From Microtetraspora glauca (lineage in GTDB: Bacteria > Actinomycetota > Actinomycetes > Streptosporangiales > Streptosporangiaceae), in the NCBI GenBank assembly GCA_001570385.1, contig BBYL01000013.1, forward strand, positions 62,001-126,000: DNA of 64,000 nucleotides, in the 5' to 3' direction. This document shows, one piece after another, positions 52,649-61,801 of this stretch (its first letter is position 1; each line of letters starts with the position of its first letter). The notes beneath the pieces were generated by a model that searched no databases, was not told the origin of the DNA, and saw only the letters and a list, made by a program, of their open reading frames with translations. Made by a program: the position numbers and the translations under genes.

Positions 52649-53236
52649 TTACACGATCTGGGCGAGCCAATTGCCGAGTAGCCGGTGGCCGTGTTCGGAG
52701 AGGATCGACTCGGGGTGGAACTGCACGCCTTCGATGGGGGCGTCGCGGTGGCGCAGGCCCATGACGACGCCTTCGGGGGTGGTGGCGGTGACCTCCAGCG
52801 CGTCCGGTACGCGGGTGACGGCGAGCGAGTGGTAGCGGGTCATGGTGACCGGTGAGGGGATGCCGGTGAAGACTCCCTTGCCGTCGTGGATGATCAGGCT
52901 GGTGCGGCCGTGCATGAGTTCGGGGGCGCGTGCGACGGTGCCGCCGTAGGCGACGGCGATGGCCTGGTGGCCGAGGCAGACGCCGAGCAGGGGAATTTTA
53001 CGTTCGGCGCAGTGGTGGATCATGGGGATGCTGACTCCGGCGGCTTCGGGGGTGCCGGGGCCGGGGGAGACGAGCACGCCGTCGTATGGGTCGGCGTCGT
53101 CGACGGTGACGTCGTCGCGGGGGTGGACGTCGCAGGTGGCTCCGAGCTCGCGCAGGTACTGCACGATGGTGTGGACGAAGCTGTCGTGGTTGTCCACCAC
53201 GAGGACACGGGCCGGGAATCGCGGTCGGTCGACCAT
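52649..53236 (-). CDS. trpG: Glutamine amidotransferase of anthranilate/PABA synthase (TrpG/PabA)
   Basis: 195 residues, class I amidotransferase: LVVDNHDSFVHTIVQYL, VLVSPGPGTPE, catalytic Cys87 in GVCLGHQA, and His-Glu in GVQFHPESIL. It releases ammonia from glutamine for anthranilate or aminodeoxychorismate synthase; the partner is elsewhere. TrpG and PabA cannot be told apart by this subunit. Position beside crgA and pknB equals the mycobacterial Rv0013 neighbourhood. Confidence 0.92.
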   Translation of the reverse strand: MVDRPRFPARVLVVDNHDSFVHTIVQYLRELGATCDVHPRDDVTVDDADPYDGVLVSPGPGTPEAAGVSIPMIHHCAERKIPLLGVCLGHQAIAVAYGGTVARAPELMHGRTSLIIHDGKGVFTGIPSPVTMTRYHSLAVTRVPDALEVTATTPEGVVMGLRHRDAPIEGVQFHPESILSEHGHRLLGNWLAQIV

Positions 53237-53283
53237 GCAGACTATCCTTACTCGGAACTGCGCCCACTAACGAGGGAACTGCC

Positions 53284-53529
53284 GTGCCGAAGTCCAAGCT
53301 CCGTAAGAAGGCCGTCTACACGCCGCCGCAGAAGGCGCAGACGCTGAAGGTCAGCCCCCGGTGGCTCGCTCCGCTCATGGTGGTGTCCTGGATCCTGGGG
53401 ATCGCCTGGATCGCGGTGTACTACATCGCGCCGACCGCGCCGGGTCTGGGTGCCCTGGGCAACTGGAACCTGCTGATCGGTTTCGGGCTGATCATCTTCG
53501 GTGTGGTCCTGTCGACGCGCTGGCGCTGA
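53284..53529 (+). CDS. crgA: Cell-division protein CrgA
   Basis: 81 residues from GTG 53284. Basic N-terminus (PKSKLRKKAVYTPPQKAQ) and two membrane segments (PLMVVSWILGIAWIAVYYIA, LLIGFGLIIFGVVLS) with the GALGNWNLLIG loop. CrgA recruits PBPs and FtsZ-linked proteins and coordinates growth and septation, which suits its place beside the rodA-pbpA cluster. Divergent from trpG. Confidence 0.96.
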   Translation: MPKSKLRKKAVYTPPQKAQTLKVSPRWLAPLMVVSWILGIAWIAVYYIAPTAPGLGALGNWNLLIGFGLIIFGVVLSTRWR

Positions 53530-53575
53530 CGAAGATTGTTGTCCACAGGGTTATCCACACCTGTGGACATTCGGA

Positions 53576-54430
53576 TCATTGGATCGCGATCGCACCGTAC
53601 GGTGGCAGGGTCAGCAGGATGACGGCCATGACCGCGAGCACGGCGACGACGGCGGCCAGCTGGACGGCGTTCCGGGATTTGCGCGGGGCGTAGACGAAGG
53701 CGGCGGCGACCGCCGTGCCGGTCACCAGGCCGCCGAGGTGGCCCTGCCAGCTGATCCCGGGGACGACGAAGGTCAGGACGATGTTGATCCCGATCAGCCA
53801 GAGCACGCCGCGGGCGTCGAAGCCGAGCTTCCTGGACACGACGAAGAGCGCGCCGAACATGCCGTAGATCGCGCCTGAGGCTCCGTATGCCCACAGGCCG
53901 AACAGGTAGACGGCGATGGAGCCGCCGAGTGCGGACAGCAGGTAGAGCGCGGCGAATCTGAGTGATCCGAGGCGGCGTTCGAGCTCGGGGCCGATGGCGT
54001 ACAGCGCCCACATGTTGAACAGGATGTGCCAGAAGGACGGCGGCGGGGCGTGCAGGAACGCGCCGGTGAGCAGTCGCCACCATTCGCCGTAGAAGACGTA
54101 GACGGACGAGGTCGCGAACGTGTTGATGATCTCGTCGGCTCTGGTCAGCTCGGCGAGGTAGGCGAGCACGTTGATGATCAGCAGGGTCCAGGTCACGCGT
54201 GGTTTGGTGACGGCGGCCCCGCCGAACATCGCCCGGGCGTGGCGGACGCTCCGGTTGCCCTCCTGGACGCATTCGACGCACTGGTGGCCGACGGCGGCGT
54301 CGCGCATGCAGTCAGGGCAGATGGAGCGCTCGCAGCGCTGGCATCGCACGTATGTCTCGCGTTCGGGGTGCCGGTAGCAGGTCGGCGCGGCTTCGGCCCC
54401 CGGGTGCGTCGGCGGTGGCTGGGAGGTCAT
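53576..54430 (-). CDS. Rhomboid intramembrane serine protease with N-terminal zinc ribbon
   Basis: 284 residues. The first ~55 residues carry CYRHPERETYVRCQRCERSICPDCMRDAAVGHQCVEC, a B-box-type Cys/His cluster. Six membrane segments follow, with ALYAIGPELERRLGSLR and catalytic Ser in YGASGAIYGMFGAL, and His in WQGHLGGLVTG. It cleaves membrane-protein segments; substrates unknown. The zinc-ribbon-rhomboid architecture is familiar from actinobacteria near ppiA. Confidence 0.94.
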   Translation of the reverse strand: MTSQPPPTHPGAEAAPTCYRHPERETYVRCQRCERSICPDCMRDAAVGHQCVECVQEGNRSVRHARAMFGGAAVTKPRVTWTLLIINVLAYLAELTRADEIINTFATSSVYVFYGEWWRLLTGAFLHAPPPSFWHILFNMWALYAIGPELERRLGSLRFAALYLLSALGGSIAVYLFGLWAYGASGAIYGMFGALFVVSRKLGFDARGVLWLIGINIVLTFVVPGISWQGHLGGLVTGTAVAAAFVYAPRKSRNAVQLAAVVAVLAVMAVILLTLPPYGAIAIQ

Positions 54431-54481
54431 GGAGTCCTTCCGAAGGGCGTGTCCACGGCCTCCTAGCCTATAAGCCGTTTT

Positions 54482-55012
54482 TCACGAACGCTCGATGGTG
54501 ACTTCCTCGAGCACCACGTCGTCGACGGGACGGTTCATCCGCCCGGTCGGGGTCTTGGCGATGGCGTCGACGACCTCGCTGCCCTCGATGACCTCACCGA
54601 AGATGGTGTGGCCCTGGTTGAGGTGGGGCTGCGGGGAGACCGTGATGAAGAACTGGGAGCCGTTGGTGCCCTTGCCGAAGCGCTTGCCGGCGTTGGCCAT
54701 GGCGAGCAGGTAGGGACGGTTGAAGTTGTTCTCCGTGTGGATCTCGTCGTCGAAGTCGTAGCCGGGGCCGCCGATGCCCTGGCCGAGCGGGTCGCCACCC
54801 TGGATCATGAAGCCGCTGATGACACGGTGGAAGATCGTGCCGTCGTACAGCTTGTCGGTGCTCTTCTGGCCGGTCTCGGGGTGGGTCCACTCCCGGGTGC
54901 CTTCGGCCAGTTCGACGAAGTTCCGCACGGTCTTGGGCGCCTGGTTCGGCCAGAGCTTGATCCGGATGGTGCCGTGATTGGTGCGAAGGTTCGCGATGAG
55001 GTTGTCAGCCAC
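54482..55012 (-). CDS. ppiA: Cyclophilin-type peptidyl-prolyl isomerase
   Basis: 176 residues from GTG 55012 (VADNLIANLRTNHGTIRIKL); a much longer open frame upstream has no family sequence. Cyclophilin features: FHRVISGFMIQGGDPLGQGIGGPGYDFDDE, FITVSPQPHLNQGHTIFGEV with key Arg/Phe/Gln/His residues. No signal peptide, so cytoplasmic. It catalyses cis-trans proline isomerisation. Homologous in place to mycobacterial ppiA next to oriC genes. Confidence 0.95.
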   Translation of the reverse strand: MADNLIANLRTNHGTIRIKLWPNQAPKTVRNFVELAEGTREWTHPETGQKSTDKLYDGTIFHRVISGFMIQGGDPLGQGIGGPGYDFDDEIHTENNFNRPYLLAMANAGKRFGKGTNGSQFFITVSPQPHLNQGHTIFGEVIEGSEVVDAIAKTPTGRMNRPVDDVVLEEVTIERS

Positions 55013-55162
55013 GAGGGCCGCCCCCTTTTCATGCAGGTTTCGGTTGTCCGTTGAACTTCGGTGAACAGCGTAGCGAGCCCTCCTGCGGCGCCCGGTCATG
55101 ATTGAGCCGCTTTGACACGGGAAGAGGGTCGTCACGGGGCCCCAACACCGGGGAGGTTTGTC

Positions 55163-55723
55163 GTGTCCCTGACACTCAGAAGACGCCGCGTGGAAGTACC
55201 GATTCCGCGGACGCGGCTGGGCCGTATGAAGGCCCAGGTGAGCCCGATGGTCAACAAGGTGACCCCGATCGCGGGCAAGGTGAGCCCGATGGTCGGGAAG
55301 GTGAGCCCGATGGTCGGCAATGCTCGGGACGTCACCGCCACGCGCATCACGGATGCCCGTGTGTGGGCGGCGCCCAAGCTGGACCAGGCCGCTCACTCGG
55401 TTGAGGAGCAGCTCGCGCCGATGGTGAGCTCGTTTCTCGCGGGTGCGGCCAGGCGGGTGGAACCGACGCCGGTGGCCAGGGCCCGGCGGCGCTGGCCGAT
55501 ACTGATGCTGTTCGCCGGCCTGGCCATCGGAGCGATCGGCGCGGTGATGTACCGCAACAGGTCCGAGCAGTGGGCCGAGAGCATGAAGGAAACCGCGTCG
55601 GAGACCACCAGGTGGGCCGGCGAGAAGGCCGAGCACGCCGGCACCAGGGCTGCCGAGAAGGCCAAGCAGGCCGGTTCCAGGACTGGCGACAAGGCCGACG
55701 AGATCGCGGGCAAGATCCAGTAG
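55163..55723 (+). CDS. Membrane-anchored protein with short repeats, unknown function
   Basis: 186 residues from GTG 55163 with GGGAGG six bases upstream. Basic N-terminus (SLTLRRRRVEVPIPRTRLGR), then VSPMVNKVTPIAGKVSPMVGKVSPMVGN (a four-fold 7-9-residue repeat), a helical part, a membrane segment at about 118-135 (PILMLFAGLAIGAIGAVMY) and a Lys/Ala/Glu-rich tail (AEKAKQAGSRTGDKADE). The tail resembles late-embryogenesis/CsbD-type helices or apolipophorin. No named family recognised. Confidence 0.7.
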   Translation: MSLTLRRRRVEVPIPRTRLGRMKAQVSPMVNKVTPIAGKVSPMVGKVSPMVGNARDVTATRITDARVWAAPKLDQAAHSVEEQLAPMVSSFLAGAARRVEPTPVARARRRWPILMLFAGLAIGAIGAVMYRNRSEQWAESMKETASETTRWAGEKAEHAGTRAAEKAKQAGSRTGDKADEIAGKIQ

Positions 55724-55849
55724 TGCGTACGGCCGGCGCTCCGGCGCCGGCCGCGGCACCTGCGGGCCGACGCCTCCGGGCGGGCGGCCCGTTCTCGTCC
55801 GCGCCGCCGTTCGCCCTGTGGCCGTTCGCCCTGTGGGCCGTCCGCGCTG

Positions 55850-58105
55850 TCATCCCTCGTGTGCCAGCCGCTCCAGCATCGTGGGGAGGCCGCCGTCGTG
55901 CAGCACGGTCAGCCGCCGGGTGGCCCGGGTGATGGCGACGTACAGGTCCTGACCACCCATGGGCGACTGGGCGAGGATCTCCTCGGGGGCGACGACCACC
56001 ACCGCGTCGAACTCCAGTCCCTTGCACTGGTTCACGGTGAGCACGGCGACCGCCGACTCCAACGGGTCGGCTTCCTGCGGGAAGAGCGCGGCCGTCTCCG
56101 CGTGGCGCGCGTCGGGGGTGAGCACCGCGAGCGTGCCCTCTCCGATCGCTTCCAGTTCCTCCGCCACCAGGGCGCTCAGGTCCGTCCCCCGGTACGGCAC
56201 GGCGCGGGGCCGCGCCTCACCGTCGCGTACGGACTCGGGGGGTTCCTGCTCCGGAGCGACCACCTTCAGCACGTCGGCGGCGACATCCATGATCTCCACC
56301 GGGGTGCGGTAGTTCACCATCAGCCGCTCCTCGCGCCAGCGGTCCTTGACGTACGGGTCGAGCATCTCGCCCCATGAGCGGGCGCCGGCCGCGGACCCGG
56401 TCTGCGCGATGTCACCGACGACGGTGAGGGAGCGCGCAGGGATGCGGCGCATGATGGCGCGCCAGGCCATCGCGGAGAGCTCCTGCGCCTCGTCCACGAT
56501 CACATGCCCGTACGCCCAGGAGCGGTCGGCCGCCGCCCGCTGCGCCGTGGTGACGGCCCGGCCGGTGTCGTGGTGCCGCTCGGCGAGCGCGGTGGCCTCC
56601 ATCATCCCCGTGAGGTCGGCGATCTCCAGCACGCCTCTGGCGTAGGTCTCCTCGTCCTGGCGTTCCTCCTCGGCGGCCCGCTCTCGCGCCCTGGCTTCGG
56701 CGTCGTCCTGGCCGAGGAGTTCGGCGGCCTCGTCGAGCAGGGGGACGTCCCCGACCGTCCAGGGCGCGCCCGCCCGGCGGAGCAGCAGGGAGCGCTCCTC
56801 GTCGCCGAGCAGCCCGGCCGTCGCCGCGCGCAGCCGGGCGGGATCCGAGAGCAGCTCGCCGACCAGCCGTTCGGGCGTGAGGTACGGCCACAGTTCCTCC
56901 AGTGCCGCGCGCACCGACGCCTGCTGCCACAGGGCCTCGCGCGCGTAGCGCAGGTCCTCCTCGTCGTACGGCCGGTCGAGGCTCCTGGCCTCGTCCACGG
57001 CGAGGCCCATGAGCACCTTGTTGACGAACACCCGCCGGGCGAGGTTGTGCGGTCTGCCGAGCGCGCGTGCCCGGTCACGGGCGCGCAGGCAGGCGCCGTG
57101 GTCCAGGCGAAGCGCCATCCGCTCGACGACCACCTCGACGCCGCCGCGGATCGAGGTGCGCACGTCGATCAGCACCTCCAGGTCGCCGTCCGGAACCCGC
57201 TGGCGGTCGCGTACGGCGGCCTCGATCACATCCGCCATCCGCAGGTCGCCCTTGAGGACTGCCACGGCGGGTTCGTCGTCCGCGGTCGCGTGCACGCCCG
57301 CGTGGAGTTCTCCGACGCTGGACAGGACCACCTCTGTCTCGCCGAGCGCGGGCAGGACCTGGCCGATGTAGCGGCTGAACATCGCGTTCGGGCCGACCAC
57401 GAGCACACCCCGGCGTTCCAGCGTGGCGCGGTGCGCGTACAGGAGGTAGGCCGCCCGGTGGAGCGCGGCGACGGTCTTGCCGGTGCCGGGACCTCCCTGG
57501 ACCACGAGCGCCCCTGGCAGGCCGGACCGGATCACGCGGTCCTGCTCCGTCTGGATGGTGGCCACGATGTCGCCCATCCGGCCGGTGCGGCCGCGCCGGA
57601 GCGTCGCCATCAGGGCGGCCTCGCCGACCAGGTTCCTCCGGTCGCTCTCGTCCATCCGGTCCAGGTCGAAGACCTCGTCGTCCAGTCCGGTGACCGTACG
57701 GCCGCGCGTGTGGATGTGCCTGCGGCGGACGAGGGACGCCGGATCGCCGGGAGTCGCGACGTAGAAGGGGCGGGCGACGGGGGCCCTCCAGTCGATCAGG
57801 ACCGAGTCGTGCTCGTCGTCGCGCAGCCCGATCCTGCCGATGTAGTAGGTCTCGCCGCCGGTGTCGTCGATCCGCCCGAAGCACAGACCACGCTCGACCC
57901 CGGAGAGCTGGGCGACCCTGCGGGCGTGCTCGTCCGCGGAGACCTCCCGCTCGATGGCGGCCTGGCGGGTGCCGCCTCCACCACGGGCGAACACCGTGCT
58001 CAGCGCCGCTTCGGCGCGTTCCCGTGCGGTGTCGAGCCGGTCGTAGAGCATGGAGACGTAGGACTGTTCTTCCCTGAGAGCTTGCGCGGGTTGACGGCTC
58101 ATCAT
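55850..58105 (-). CDS. HelD-type superfamily 1 helicase-like protein
   Basis: 751 residues. N-terminal coiled region (REEQSYVSMLYDRLDTARERAEAALS), IDWRAPVARPFYVATP, Walker A GGPGTGKTVAALHRAAYLLY, QTEQDRVIRSG Q motif, DEAQELSAMAWRA Walker B, and C-terminal motifs VNYRTPVEIM and VNQCKGLEFDAVVVV. The actinobacterial HelD protein removes stalled RNA polymerase from DNA and can confer rifamycin tolerance; no rifamycin-associated inverted repeat is seen upstream. The start is one of two adjacent ATG codons. Confidence 0.9.
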   Translation of the reverse strand: MMSRQPAQALREEQSYVSMLYDRLDTARERAEAALSTVFARGGGGTRQAAIEREVSADEHARRVAQLSGVERGLCFGRIDDTGGETYYIGRIGLRDDEHDSVLIDWRAPVARPFYVATPGDPASLVRRRHIHTRGRTVTGLDDEVFDLDRMDESDRRNLVGEAALMATLRRGRTGRMGDIVATIQTEQDRVIRSGLPGALVVQGGPGTGKTVAALHRAAYLLYAHRATLERRGVLVVGPNAMFSRYIGQVLPALGETEVVLSSVGELHAGVHATADDEPAVAVLKGDLRMADVIEAAVRDRQRVPDGDLEVLIDVRTSIRGGVEVVVERMALRLDHGACLRARDRARALGRPHNLARRVFVNKVLMGLAVDEARSLDRPYDEEDLRYAREALWQQASVRAALEELWPYLTPERLVGELLSDPARLRAATAGLLGDEERSLLLRRAGAPWTVGDVPLLDEAAELLGQDDAEARARERAAEEERQDEETYARGVLEIADLTGMMEATALAERHHDTGRAVTTAQRAAADRSWAYGHVIVDEAQELSAMAWRAIMRRIPARSLTVVGDIAQTGSAAGARSWGEMLDPYVKDRWREERLMVNYRTPVEIMDVAADVLKVVAPEQEPPESVRDGEARPRAVPYRGTDLSALVAEELEAIGEGTLAVLTPDARHAETAALFPQEADPLESAVAVLTVNQCKGLEFDAVVVVAPEEILAQSPMGGQDLYVAITRATRRLTVLHDGGLPTMLERLAHEG

Positions 58106-58532
58106 GGCTTTGCTAGAATCCTATCGTTGGGTTCTTTGTCGGCCCATTTCTACAGAGGGTTGAGGATATCAGTTCTCCCCTCGCGTTGTCGTGTATCGCC
58201 GCCGTTCCCGTTCGCCATTCGTTCGTCGGCGCCGCCCGGAAGAGCTGGAACCCGTGCTCGCGCGGCCGTCAGGCTGCCCGCTCCACCTCGCCGACCAGCT
58301 CGAACCGACCAGCTCGAACAGAGTGGGTGACGACGGGCCTGGCGGCGCTCGCCGGGCGCAGGAGGACCGGCCGCCGCCGCGAGGTCGGTACGGCCGAGCC
58401 GAGCCGACCCACCCCTCGACGCCTCCGGCGTTCCCTTTCGTTCCCTTTCGAGGACGCCTAACCGGATTCGCGGCACATGACGGCGATCACGAAAGGTCTC
58501 CGGGGCACGCCCGATTTCAGAGACACGCCCGC
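58106..58532. other. Intergenic, no gene seen
   Basis: About 430 bases. AT-rich near helD (58110-58170), with a doubled CGACCAGCTCGAA (58290-58318) and a doubled TTCCCTTTCG (58433-58452) further right. No frame shows real coding character. Confidence 0.45.
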
Positions 58533-58604
58533 TTCAGGGCCCGACCAGCTTTCAGAGCTCGACCAGCTTTCAGGGCTCGACCAGCTTTCAGGGCTCGACC
58601 AGCC
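58533..58604 (+). repeat. Four tandem 18-bp units over the 3' end of the response regulator
   Basis: Units start at 58533, 58551, 58569 and 58587; consensus TTCAGGGCTCGACCAGCT. On the minus strand the first unit met encodes the last residues and stop of the response regulator (GLVEP-stop), and the three further copies are tandem duplications of that gene end. Confidence 0.85.
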
Positions 58605-59244
58605 CGGCGCGGATGGCGTACTTGGTCAGCTCCAGCCGGTCGCGCATACCGAGTTTCTGCAGGATGTTCGCGCGGTGCCGGTCGACCGTCTTGACGCTGA
58701 TGACCAGGGTCTCGGCGATCTCTTTGGAGGAGTTCCCCTCGGCTATCAGCTTGACGATCTCCTCCTCTCGCGGCGTGAGGATGCTGTCCGGAATCGCCTC
58801 GCCCTGCCGGCTGCGCTGCAGGTAGTCCCGGATGAGCGCGGTGACCGCCCCCGGGTAGAGGAACGGCTCTCCCCGTACGGCCGCCCGGCACGCTTCGAGG
58901 AGGTCGCGGTCGGCGACCGACTTGAGCACGTAGCCGGACGCCCCCGCCTTGAGCGACTCGAAGAGGTACTGCTCGTTGTCATACATCGACAGGATCAGGA
59001 TGCGGATGCCGGGCGCGCGCCGGGATATCTCGCGCGCCGCCTGGATGCCCGTCATGCGGGGCATCGCGATGTCCAGGATCGCCAGGTCGACCTCCTCCTC
59101 GGAGGCGCGCTCGACCGCCTCCGCGCCGTCGGCCGCCTCGGCGACGACCATGAGGTCCGGCTCCGCGTCGATGATCAGCCGGAGGCCCTGGCGGACCAGT
59201 GCGTGATCGTCCGCCAGCAGGATCCGTGTCGTGGGCGAGTCCAC
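58588..59244 (-). CDS. NarL/FixJ-family response regulator
   Basis: 218 residues from GTG 59244 (GGAG nine bases upstream; the TTG at 59253 has no usable site). Receiver with Asp58 (LAILDIAMPRMTG), Thr/Ser in ILSMYDN and Lys in GYVLKSVADRDLL; LuxR-type HTH LTPREEEIVKLIAEGNSSKEIAETLVISVKTVDRHRANILQKL. Pairs with the kinase gene that ends six bases upstream. Stop lies in the tandem 18-bp repeat. Confidence 0.95.
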   Translation of the reverse strand: MDSPTTRILLADDHALVRQGLRLIIDAEPDLMVVAEAADGAEAVERASEEEVDLAILDIAMPRMTGIQAAREISRRAPGIRILILSMYDNEQYLFESLKAGASGYVLKSVADRDLLEACRAAVRGEPFLYPGAVTALIRDYLQRSRQGEAIPDSILTPREEEIVKLIAEGNSSKEIAETLVISVKTVDRHRANILQKLGMRDRLELTKYAIRAGLVEP

Positions 59245-59249
59245 CGGGT

Positions 59250-60284
59250 TCAACTCCGTTCCGCCGTCGGTTTCCCCGCGAGGGGGATGACAAGCCGTAT
59301 CTCCGTGCCACCGCCGGGAGGCGAGGTGACGGTAAGGGACGCGCCGACGAGAAGCGCCCGCTCGCGCATGCCCCGGATGCCCGCGCCCTCCTGGAGCACC
59401 CCGCCACGGCCATTGTCCGCGACGCGCAGCACCACGGCGCCGGGCTCGGCCGTCAGCGACAGCTCCACCTGGGTGGCCTGGGAGTGCCGGGTCACGTTCG
59501 TCAGGCTCTCCTGCGTGATCCGGTAGATGACGAGCTCGACGTCTCCGCTCAGAGCGGGCAGGTCCGGGTCCGTCCGCCGGATCACCGACAGCTTGCTGAC
59601 CTGGGCGACGTCCGTCGCCAGCGCGCTTAGGGCACTGAGCAGCCCCAGATCCTCCAGGACGCCCGGGCGCAGCCTGCGGGCGATCTGGCGTACCTCGTCC
59701 AGGCTGGAGCGGACCGTCTCCTGGACCGCGTGCAGGTCGTCGCGCAGGTCCTCGGGGGCGCGGTCGATCGCGCGCTTGAGGCCGAGCAGCACCACGGTGA
59801 GGGTCTGCCCGATCTCGTCGTGCAGCTCCCTGGCGATGCGGCCGCGCTCGGCCTCCTGGGCGGCCAGCGCGTGCGCGCTGCTGGTGCTGTGCTCGGCCTC
59901 CAGCCGGTCGAGCATGGCGTTGAAGGTGTCGACCAGATGGGTCAGGTCGCCGTTGCCGCGGAGCGCGAGGCGGTCACCGCTGGACCGCAGCAGGTCCACC
60001 CGCTGCATGAGCGTCGCGAGCGCGCCGAGCGGCGCGAGGCTCGCCCGCAGCAGCAGCGCGTTGGCGCCCAGGATCAGCGCGAGCCCGACCGTCAGGACCG
60101 GCACCTCTTTCAGGAGGACGGGTGAGGATACGGTGGCGGGGGAGAGCGCGAGGATCAGCGTGCCCGCGGTGAAGACGAGGCCGTTGATCATGAAGAGCCG
60201 CCAGAACAGCGTGCGCGGGGCCCTCCACCGCGCGCGGGCCGCCCGCGGCCGCCCGTCCGCCTGCCGGTCGGCGAGATTGCTCAT
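59250..60284 (-). CDS. NarX/DesK-type sensor histidine kinase
   Basis: 344 residues from ATG 60284. Two membrane segments (TLFWRLFMINGLVFTAGTLILAL, VLTVGLALILGANALLL) with only a short outer loop, a HAMP-like segment (LRGNGDLTHLVDTFNAMLDRLEAEH), HisKA_3 (EAERGRIARELHDEIGQTLTVVLLGL, phospho-His) and HATPase with DNGRGG and GIRGMRERALLVG. The lack of an outer domain suggests sensing in the membrane. Operon with the response regulator. Confidence 0.95.
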   Translation of the reverse strand: MSNLADRQADGRPRAARARWRAPRTLFWRLFMINGLVFTAGTLILALSPATVSSPVLLKEVPVLTVGLALILGANALLLRASLAPLGALATLMQRVDLLRSSGDRLALRGNGDLTHLVDTFNAMLDRLEAEHSTSSAHALAAQEAERGRIARELHDEIGQTLTVVLLGLKRAIDRAPEDLRDDLHAVQETVRSSLDEVRQIARRLRPGVLEDLGLLSALSALATDVAQVSKLSVIRRTDPDLPALSGDVELVIYRITQESLTNVTRHSQATQVELSLTAEPGAVVLRVADNGRGGVLQEGAGIRGMRERALLVGASLTVTSPPGGGTEIRLVIPLAGKPTAERS

Positions 60285-60599
60285 ATCACCACCGTGGTCG
60301 TAGCGAGGAGTGTTTGTCCATCGGGCGCGATGCTCATTCGCGCGCGTGGCCGCACCGTCCCACCTGCCGTTCCTACATGCCGCCCCCCTCCCGAGATGGG
60401 TGTTGGACCCGATGGTGTCCGGGGACCCCGCGCGACGAGACTTGAGGCGGCGGGAGTCCGGGCTCTCGACGCCACGCGTCCAGGCTCCGGGAGTCCGGGC
60501 TCCTGACGTCCGGGCTCCGATCACCAGGGAGGAAGAGGTCATGCCCTTATCCGCGCGCTGAGGTCACCACCACGGACGAGGAACGGAGACACATCGGAC
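60285..60599. other. Intergenic between kinase and cation module
   Basis: About 315 bases. GGGAGTCCGGGCTC occurs at 60452-60465 and 60489-60502 and again in part at 60507. No gene supported. Confidence 0.45.
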
Positions 60600-60875
60600 A
60601 TGGACATCGCCCGCACCACCGTCCCCGGCGTCGGCGTCCTGCACCACTGCAGCACGCGTGCCGGACAGCGATTCGGCGTGATGGTGGACGAAACCGACCG
60701 GCGCTCACTGCTGATCTACGAATCCTCCGACGACCCTGACGTGCCCAGGCAGACCATCGTCCTGGACCACGACGAGGCCGACCAGGTCGCCGACCTCCTG
60801 CGTGACCGGTCCGTCTCCGACCGGCTCGCCGTACTCGAACGACGGCTGGCCGAACTCTCCGGAAAGGCGTCATGA
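60600..60875 (+). CDS. KhtT-like antiporter regulatory N-terminal domain protein
   Basis: 91 residues: [47 protein letters not shown] then [17 protein letters not shown]. This resembles the N-terminal part of the cation:proton antiporter regulatory subunit (KhtT) but lacks the C-terminal TrkA-C domain, so it is about half the usual length. It precedes a CBS protein and an ion-transporter-like permease, and may regulate it. The stop overlaps a short ORF by four bases (ATGA). Confidence 0.65.
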   Translation: MDIARTTVPGVGVLHHCSTRAGQRFGVMVDETDRRSLLIYESSDDPDVPRQTIVLDHDEADQVADLLRDRSVSDRLAVLERRLAELSGKAS

Positions 60876-60952
60876 CCCGCGCGGACACGGACGACCACGA
60901 CAACGCACCCCAGACGGACGACGGGATGGTGACATGCAGGCGCGCGATATAG
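60872..60952 (+). CDS. Possible 26-residue ORF coupling two genes
   Basis: ATG 60872 overlaps the previous stop and has GGAAAGG at good distance. Its 26 residues are Asp-rich ([17 protein letters not shown]) and end at 60952, inside the start of the CBS gene. It may be only a coupling frame. Confidence 0.3.
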   Translation: MTRADTDDHDNAPQTDDGMVTCRRAI

Positions 60953-61404
60953 CGGTACAACTGCCCACGGTCGCCTACGGAGATCCGGTCACCAGAGCGG
61001 TTCGGGTGATGACTCTCGGGCGCCTGCCTGGACTCATCGTCGTCGACGGCGGCGGCCGTCCCCGCGTCGTGCTGCCCGGTACGCAGGTGCTGCGGCTGGC
61101 CGTCCCCAGGACATACCAGGAGGATCCGGCCCTCGCCCGGACGGTGGACGAGGCCCACGCCGACCTGTTCTGGCAGGAGCTGGGCAACCGCACGGTGGGT
61201 GACTGCCTGCCGAGCCAACTGGTCCGGCCGGTCATCGTGGCCCTGGACGCGACGTTGCTCGAAGTGGCGGCCGTGATGGCGTCCATGCGCAGCCCGTTGG
61301 TGGCGGTCGTCGACCGCTCGGGCGTGCTGGCCGGGGCGATCACCCTCGACGGGTTACTCACCGGTCTCGCGGTCTCCGACTCGGTCTCCGACTCGGACAG
61401 CTGA
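60934..61404 (+). CDS. CBS-domain pair protein
   Basis: 156 residues from ATG 60934 (GGATGGTG upstream). Two CBS repeats: [41 protein letters not shown] and [43 protein letters not shown]. No catalytic domain, so a nucleotide-sensing regulator. It lies between a KhtT-like gene and a permease gene. Confidence 0.85.
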   Translation: MQARDIAVQLPTVAYGDPVTRAVRVMTLGRLPGLIVVDGGGRPRVVLPGTQVLRLAVPRTYQEDPALARTVDEAHADLFWQELGNRTVGDCLPSQLVRPVIVALDATLLEVAAVMASMRSPLVAVVDRSGVLAGAITLDGLLTGLAVSDSVSDSDS

Positions 61405-61801
61405 CCGCGGCCCCCTCCTGACCGGTCCCGTGACGCCCGCGTGTCGTCCTCTGGTCGCATCCTCCGGCGGTTCCGCCGCCGGTCTCCGGACGGTTTCACC
61501 CGGGCTCCGGTGACGGGGCGGCACCGCCGCCCGCCTCTCGTCGTCTCAGCGCCATCACCCGCCGGGTGGTGACGGCGCCGCCGCACGCCCGCGCACCCCC
61601 AGCCCGGTTCCCGCGCGCCGCCGGCCGGCCCCGGTCCGCGGTGTCGCATGCCCGCATATCGTTCGGAGGCCCTCTCGTGCACCTCTTGTCCGCGGTGACG
61701 CCGTTCCGGTGCGTCCCGTCACCACGCTTCGCCGTACCGTCCGCGCGCTTCGCCGCCCGAGTCGTGACCGGGGTGCAGGCGGGACCGCCCGGGTGGACCG
61801 G
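61405..61801. other. Gap before the permease gene
   Basis: About 400 bases of GC-rich sequence; the permease frame is open back to 61709, but only the part from 61802 resembles the family. No gene supported. Confidence 0.45.

Noticed and set aside
55013..55759. Long N-terminal extension of ppiA
   Set aside because: The open frame continues through the antisense of the next gene; cyclophilin homology starts at GTG 55012.
58106..58170. Rifamycin-associated element upstream of helD
   Set aside because: The known element is a 19-base inverted repeat; no such dyad is present in the AT-rich region before this gene.
58533..58604. CRISPR-like array
   Set aside because: Repeats are contiguous 18-bp units without spacers and coincide with a gene end; no cas genes in the window.
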